From positions 35,599-99,598 of the forward strand of contig DAOTZV010000088.1 in NCBI GenBank assembly GCA_034434235.1: 64,000 nt of DNA, written 5' to 3'. The notes beneath the pieces were generated by a model. It had not been told where the DNA came from and searched no databases. It saw only the letters and a list, made by a program, of their open reading frames with translations. The translations under genes and the position numbers were made by a program. Source of the DNA: CAKZKT01 sp034434235. Its GTDB lineage: Bacteria > Chloroflexota > Anaerolineae > CG2-30-64-16. How positions within the stretch are numbered: position 1 is the first letter of the stretch; the number at the start of each line of letters is the position of its first letter. Below are positions 59,674 through 64,000 of the stretch, one piece after another.

Positions 59674-61431
59674 CTACGCCCGGGCGGCCGCCGGCGCCAC
59701 CCGGCCGCGACGCAGCGCCTGGATGCCGTCCCACGCCAGGATCAGCGCCGCCACCACCAGGATCAGCGCCACCAGGCCGATGATCACCTGGGCCGACGTG
59801 AACTCTGCGACGTTGGCGATCTTGTTCGCCACCGGATCGGCCGTCTTCGGCAAGTTGATGAAGAACGCCTCATAGGCCTTGTAGAGCAGCGCGCCGATCG
59901 TCGTGACGAACATGAACACGAAGGGGATCAGCGTCCACAGATATTGCTTCCCCTTCGACATCAACCACAAGGTGATCAGCAGCAATGCCAGCGAGGCCAT
60001 GAGCTGGTTCGCCGCGCCGAACACGGCCCAGATCTGCAGGAACGGCACCAGCCAGATCAGCACCAGCGTCAACACCAGCGCGATGATCGTGCCGACGTGG
60101 GCATTGCGGATGATCGGGAAGCGATCGCCCAACGCCTCGGCGCTGGCCACGCGCATGAAGCGCACCACCAGGTACATGATGGTGAGCGCCATCAGGGTGA
60201 GGAAGATGGAGCCGTAAGCGGTGCCGAACGTCTTGTCCAACCCCCACTGGTTCATGAAGGTTGCCAGGCCGACCGAGAAGACCTTCGCCGGCGCGGCGCC
60301 GCCACCGGCCTTGACGTAGCCGTCGTAGCTGCCGAACGCGACCGTGGCGGTGAGGAACGCGACCGTCGCGAAGACCATCTCCAGGAACATCGCGCCGCCG
60401 CCCACGTAGAGCGCGTCGGTCTCCTTCTCGAGCTGCCGCGCGGTGCCCGAGGAGCTGACCAGGCTATGCCAGCCGGAGATCGCGCCGCAGGCGATGGTCA
60501 CGAAGAGCATCGGCCAGAGCGGGCCGAGGCCGGCCACGTTGAACGTGCGATAGGCGGGGAAGTCGCCCATGCCGGGCCGCCAGATCAACAGGCCGACGAT
60601 GCCGCCCAGGATGCCCAGGAAGACGATCCAGAACGCCACGTAGTTGATCGGCTGCGCCCAGCGCCAGATCGGCAAGATGGCGCCGAAGTAGCAGATGATC
60701 ACCACCAGCAAGCTGCCGACGAACTTGGCCTGCGTCACCTGGAGGAAGAGCACCGGGCTGGGCTTGCCGCCCGCCACGCCCAGGATGGCCGCGAAAATAT
60801 CCTGGGCGAACTTCTGCGTCCCCAACCAGATGCCAAAGAACGCCAGCACGACCGTGATCACCGAGGTGAGGATGATGTCCTGCTTCCATTTGTAGGTCAT
60901 CTGGCCGGCCAGGACGCCCACCAGGATCACGATCAGCACGCCGAGGGGAACGGTCGGATTGGTGAGCAGGTTGAAGCCGACCTGGACGCCGAACGCGCCC
61001 ATGATGAGCCACAGATAGAAGTAGATGAAGGTGATCAGGATGGCGCGCGAGCGGGGGGAGATGAGGCGATAGCTGAGGGCGCCGAACGACTGGCCCTCTT
61101 CGCGCACGCCCATGATGATACTGCTATAGTCCTGCACCCAACCGATGAAGAAGGTGCCCAGGACAATCCATAAAAGTGCTGGCAGCCACCCCCACTGCAC
61201 GGCAATGATGGGGCCCAGAATCGGGCCGAGGGCCGCGATGGACTTGAACTGATAGCCGAAGAGGACGTTGCGGTTTGCCGGGGTGAAGTCCACGCCATCC
61301 ATGTACATCTTGGCCGGCGTAGCCTTCTTCGGGTCCGGCTGGACGACCGAGCGGTCTATGCTCCTGGCGTAAAGCCAGTAGCCCGCCACCAGAGCCAACA
61401 CACTGATGAGAAGGACAGCAAGCGCGTTCAT
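59674..61431 (-). CDS. cstA: Carbon starvation protein A (CstA) family transporter
   Basis: A 585-residue polytopic protein (about 14-16 helices) of the CstA/YjiY family, known as pyruvate or peptide transporters. Hallmarks are PAKMYMDGVDFTPANRNVLFG, FKSIAALGPILGPIIAVQWG, and ISGWHSLVSSSGTARQLEKE. E. coli CstA is about 700 aa; this is the shorter type. The start at 61431 follows AGGAGGGG. It has its own promoter at 61599-61628. Confidence 0.95.
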   Translation of the reverse strand: MNALAVLLISVLALVAGYWLYARSIDRSVVQPDPKKATPAKMYMDGVDFTPANRNVLFGYQFKSIAALGPILGPIIAVQWGWLPALLWIVLGTFFIGWVQDYSSIIMGVREEGQSFGALSYRLISPRSRAILITFIYFYLWLIMGAFGVQVGFNLLTNPTVPLGVLIVILVGVLAGQMTYKWKQDIILTSVITVVLAFFGIWLGTQKFAQDIFAAILGVAGGKPSPVLFLQVTQAKFVGSLLVVIICYFGAILPIWRWAQPINYVAFWIVFLGILGGIVGLLIWRPGMGDFPAYRTFNVAGLGPLWPMLFVTIACGAISGWHSLVSSSGTARQLEKETDALYVGGGAMFLEMVFATVAFLTATVAFGSYDGYVKAGGGAAPAKVFSVGLATFMNQWGLDKTFGTAYGSIFLTLMALTIMYLVVRFMRVASAEALGDRFPIIRNAHVGTIIALVLTLVLIWLVPFLQIWAVFGAANQLMASLALLLITLWLMSKGKQYLWTLIPFVFMFVTTIGALLYKAYEAFFINLPKTADPVANKIANVAEFTSAQVIIGLVALILVVAALILAWDGIQALRRGRVAPAAARA

Positions 61432-61598
61432 TGTGTAAGCCCCTCCTGAGGACTACGCCCGAAAGCCTCGGGCCATGTGAGTTGGTTCGACGATGAACAA
61501 AGACGACCCGACAGGATTTGTGCTCGGAACGCGGCACCTCCTTTCGCCGTTTCGGCAATGATCTGGGGCTGACAGGACATTACGTAACTCGCATTACA

Positions 61599-61628
61599 AT
61601 TGTAGCACCAAAATGGTCTGAAAGTCAA
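61599..61628 (-). promoter_or_regulatory. Promoter of cstA
   Basis: Read on the minus strand: TTGACT (61628-61623), an 18-bp spacer and TGCTACAAT (extended -10, hexamer 61604-61599). The 160-nt leader contains GTTACGTAA, an AAAGGAGGTG with no start codon behind it, and a CCCGA/TCGGG hairpin before the true ribosome site. Confidence 0.65.
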
Positions 61629-61756
61629 ACGAAGGGGAGGAGGCTGGGGGCTGGAAGCTGGAAGCTGGGGAGGGGAGAGGGGGCGTTTTCTGCGTCGGCT
61701 TGCTCATCTGGCCGATGTCGGGTAGACTTTGTAATCAGCAGGAGTTACGCCGTAGA

Positions 61757-61848
61757 GGCTTTCAGCCGGTCTGCGATCGGCGTCATCGGCGTGCGAGTGT
61801 CGTCATGGACGGCCACACGGGGGTCGCAGACTCCCTGCGAGCGTGAGG
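61757..61848 (+). repeat. Internal fragment (copy D) of the 162-bp element
   Basis: About 90 bp related to the middle of the 162-bp element: AGCCGGTCTGCGATCGG, TGTCGTCATGGACGGCCACA, GGGGTCGCAGACTCCCTGCG. The terminal inverted repeats are missing. The rest of the 61432-61901 gap holds the cstA promoter, a G-rich tract (61634-61682) and a GTGCCGGGCACG...CGGGCAC palindrome near 61857. Confidence 0.7.
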
Positions 61849-61901
61849 GATTCACGTGCCGGGCACGTTCGGGCACGCGATGTGAGAGAATAAGGATTTC
61901 G

Positions 61902-63326
61902 GTGTTCGACGAGAAAGAAGAGAAGTTACGCCGCCTGGAGCGACTGCGCCACCTGGGGGTGCGCCGTGGCATCGCGGGCCTGAAGGCGGCCGGCCCGCCG
62001 GGCTTGCCGGCGGCGGCCGACAGCGAAGTGGCCGACGACGAAGTCGCGCGGCCTCAACCGCGTGAGCCGTTCCCCGCGCCTGCGGCATCCGAGCGGCCAT
62101 CGCCGGGCCGTCTGCCGGGCGCGGCGGTCGAAACGCCGCTCGGCCCGGCCTGGGTGCGCACGGTGCGCTATCCCCTGGCCGACCGGCCCGACCTGGCCGT
62201 GCTGCCGACGGTCGCCGCGGACGCGCTGGCCGCGGCCGGCCGCGATCCCCGCCTGGCCCGCGCAGATCCCGGCCGGCTCGCCTTCATTGACACCGAAACG
62301 ACCGGCCTGGCGCAGGACACCGCCACCTATACCTTTTTGATCGGCGTCGGCATGTACGAAGGCGTGCGGCCGGGGGACGACCGCCAGCCGGCCGACGCGG
62401 CGTTCGTTGTGCGCCAGTTCTTCATGCGCACTCCGGTCGAAGAGCCGGCCCAGCTCTACCTGGTGGAAGATCTGCTCGATGCCGCGAGCGGCCTGGTCAC
62501 CTTCAACGGTCGCGGCTTCGACCTGCCGCTCTTGCAAAACCGCTTCACCCTGGCCCGTCGGCCCTGCCGCTGGCTTGGCCTGCCGCATCTCGACCTGTTG
62601 CCGGCCGCCCGGCGGATCTGGCGCGGCGCGACCGAGTCGTGTCGGCTGAGCAGCCTGGAGCAGCACGTACTGAACGTGCAGCGCTCTGAAGAAGACGTGC
62701 CCGGCTACCTGATCCCGGACATCTACCGCCAGTACTACCTCACGGCCGTGGTCAACGATCTGCTCGTGCGCGTGTTCTACCACAATCTGATGGATATCGT
62801 GTCTATGCCGTTGCTGGCCGGTCGGCTGGCGCAACTCTATCAGACCGACGATCTGGCGGCAAAGCTGGCCTCGTTGAGCACAGTCGAGCGCCTCAATCTG
62901 GCGCGCGCCTACGTGGAACTGGGCTGGTATGCGGCCGGCGAGGCGGCCTACCGCGCTGCGCTGGCAACCGCCTCTGCGGCGGGCCAAATTCAGGCGTATC
63001 GGGAATTGAGCTTTCTGCTGAAGCGCCTGGGCCGCCGCGACGAGGCCGCCGTGTTGTGGGAAGAATGGATCAGCGCCGCGCCCGGCGAAGACCTGGCCCC
63101 CTACATCGAGCTGGCCAAGCACCACGAATGGCACACGGCCGATCTGATGGCCGCGCGCGGCTGGGCGGCCTGGGCGCTGCACATCGCCGGACGCCAGCCC
63201 GAAGGCCCGGCCCGCGCGGCCACGCTCGCCGAGCTGCGCCATCGCCTGGCGCGGCTGGAGCAGAAGCTGGACGACCGAGGTCGCGGCCCTGTGGGCGACT
63301 CTGTGGGCGACCGAGGTCGCGGCTAA
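61902..63326 (+). CDS. YprB-type ribonuclease H-like domain protein
   Basis: A 474-residue protein. After a basic helical N-terminus (EEKLRRLERLRHLGVRRG) and a Pro-rich stretch, residues about 125-330 form an RNase H-like (YprB, PF13482-type) exonuclease domain. It begins LAFIDTETTGLAQDTATYTFLIGVG (DET) and contains GLVTFNGRGFDLPLLQNRF and the late His/Asp region. A TPR-like helical C-terminal part follows (LARAYVELGWYAAGEAAYR). Nucleic-acid hydrolysis is likely. The last 18 residues (DRGRGPVGDS...DRGRG) and the stop come from the downstream repeat. GTG start 61902; weak AAGGA ahead. Confidence 0.85.
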   Translation: MFDEKEEKLRRLERLRHLGVRRGIAGLKAAGPPGLPAAADSEVADDEVARPQPREPFPAPAASERPSPGRLPGAAVETPLGPAWVRTVRYPLADRPDLAVLPTVAADALAAAGRDPRLARADPGRLAFIDTETTGLAQDTATYTFLIGVGMYEGVRPGDDRQPADAAFVVRQFFMRTPVEEPAQLYLVEDLLDAASGLVTFNGRGFDLPLLQNRFTLARRPCRWLGLPHLDLLPAARRIWRGATESCRLSSLEQHVLNVQRSEEDVPGYLIPDIYRQYYLTAVVNDLLVRVFYHNLMDIVSMPLLAGRLAQLYQTDDLAAKLASLSTVERLNLARAYVELGWYAAGEAAYRAALATASAAGQIQAYRELSFLLKRLGRRDEAAVLWEEWISAAPGEDLAPYIELAKHHEWHTADLMAARGWAAWALHIAGRQPEGPARAATLAELRHRLARLEQKLDDRGRGPVGDSVGDRGRG

Positions 63327-64000
63327 GGAGCCTGCGGCTGGGCGTCGGCCTGCGCCGACGGTGCACGCCCACGAAGGTGGGCATCGCGGCGCCGGCGCGC
63401 CCCTTAGCCGCGATTTCAATCGCCCCAACCCGCGGCCGCGGCGGGCCCTGTGGGCGACCGAGGTCGCGGCCCTGTGGGCGACCGAGGTCGCGGCTAAGGA
63501 GCCTGCGGCTGGGCGTCGGCCTGCGCCGACGCGTGCACCCACGGAGGTGGGTGCGGCGACGCCGTGGCGCCCATTAGCCGCGATTTCAATCGCCCCAACC
63601 CGCGGCCCGGCGGGCTGGGCGTCGGCCTGCGCCGACGGTGCACGCCCACAAAGGTGGGCATCGCGGCGCCGGCGCGCCCCTTAGCCGCGATTTCAATCGC
63701 CCCCACGCTGGGCGTCGGCCTGCGCCGACGCGTGCACGCCCACGAAGGTGGGCATCGCGGCGCCGGCGCGCCCATTAGCCGCGATTTCAATCGCCCCAAC
63801 CCGCGGCCCGGCGGGCTGGGCGGCGGCCTGCGCCGACGCGTGCACCCACGGAGGTGGGTGCGACGGCGCCAGGGCGCCCGTTAGCCGCGATTTCAATCGC
63901 CCCAACCCGCGGCCCGGCGGGCCCTTTGGGGCGACCGAGGTCGCGGCTAAGGAGCCTGCGGCTGGGCGTCGGCCTGCGCCGACGGTGCACGCCCACGAAG
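63280..64000. repeat. Hairpin-rich direct repeat array, continuing off the window
   Basis: Copies of a block opening GGGCGTCGGCCTGCGCCGACG start at 63340, 63511, 63617, 63710, 63818 (one change) and 63964, spaced 93-171 bp. Each block has this CGTCGG/CCGACG hairpin, a GCCCAC/GTGGGC or ACCCAC/GTGGGT hairpin, and then TTAGCCGCGATTTCAATCGCC. Longer intervals add GGGCGACCGAGGTCGCGGCTAAGGAGCC, also found inside the 3' end of the preceding gene. No gene is seen in 63327-64000. Confidence 0.9.

Noticed and set aside
63327..64000. Open frames encoding VGLRRRCTPTKVGIAAPA-type peptides
   Set aside because: They are translations of the hairpin repeat array in several frames and on both strands.

Overview
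The window is a high-GC, gene-dense bacterial chromosome segment. I infer a member of the Chloroflexota, probably of the Anaerolineae type, from several signs together. The secreted lipoproteins carry (A)EPTKAPEPTKAP linkers after the lipobox. A YedY/MsrP homologue carries both a twin-arginine motif and a lipobox. Very long PBP1-type proteins, ArsA-type ATPase pairs, two aldehyde:ferredoxin oxidoreductase (AOR) family genes and many intergenic palindromic repeats are also present. No rRNA or taxonomic marker is in the window, so this placement is inference. One tRNA gene (Cys, GCA) is present. There is no CRISPR array, phage or complete insertion sequence.

Layout. 1-1.5 kb: 5' part of an AOR gene and a DUF1349 gene, separated by a 25-bp tandem palindrome array. 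1.8-9 kb: a bifunctional PBP, SurE, a branched-chain aminotransferase, a PH/DUF1648-like membrane protein and a GT2 glycosyltransferase. 8.9-13.1 kb: a PhnD-PhnC-PhnE phosphonate-type ABC transporter whose permease is a fused double PhnE. 13.2-14.7 kb: a GT-C-like membrane protein framed by inverted repeats. 15.0-21.3 kb: an Opp/Dpp-type ABC operon with a promoter, a palindromic operator candidate and a structured leader. 21.3-29.1 kb: a DUF624-like protein, an M20 peptidase, a URO-D family protein, a carbamoyltransferase cluster with a DUF5989 protein, and an SGNH hydrolase. 29.2-34.9 kb: selD, which I read as a selenoprotein gene with an in-frame TGA, then an MFS transporter and pdhA-pdhB-pdhC. 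35-39 kb: an aldo/keto reductase, a zinc-ribbon/cold-shock protein, tRNA-Cys, and a full AOR translationally coupled to a ThiS/MoaD-like carrier. 39.4-44.6 kb: a PhyH dioxygenase, a LacD-type aldolase, a TIM-barrel isomerase and RecJ. 44.8-50.7 kb: TrmI, an anchored surface protein, a LysA-DapF fusion whose epimerase half has lost both catalytic cysteines, and FabF. 50.8-56.3 kb: MsrPQ, a polyprenyl diphosphate synthase with type 2 IPP isomerase, AcpP and GalE. 56.4-61.4 kb: two dissimilar ArsA/Get3-type ATPases, two paralogous small membrane proteins, a CxxC thioredoxin-like protein and CstA, all on one strand. 61.9-64 kb: a YprB-type RNase H-like protein whose 3' end runs into a hairpin-rich repeat array that continues off the window.

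Functional picture. The window suggests a chemoorganotroph that takes up peptides and a phosphonate-type ligand, oxidises aldehydes with W/Mo-cofactor AORs, makes acetyl-CoA through PDH and uses selenium. The least explained gene set is the ArsA pair with the small membrane proteins, thioredoxin-like protein and CstA. The intergenic DNA is rich in recurring palindromic elements. One is a 162-bp element with 16-bp terminal inverted repeats; a compensatory base change between two of its arms shows that a conserved stem is being maintained.
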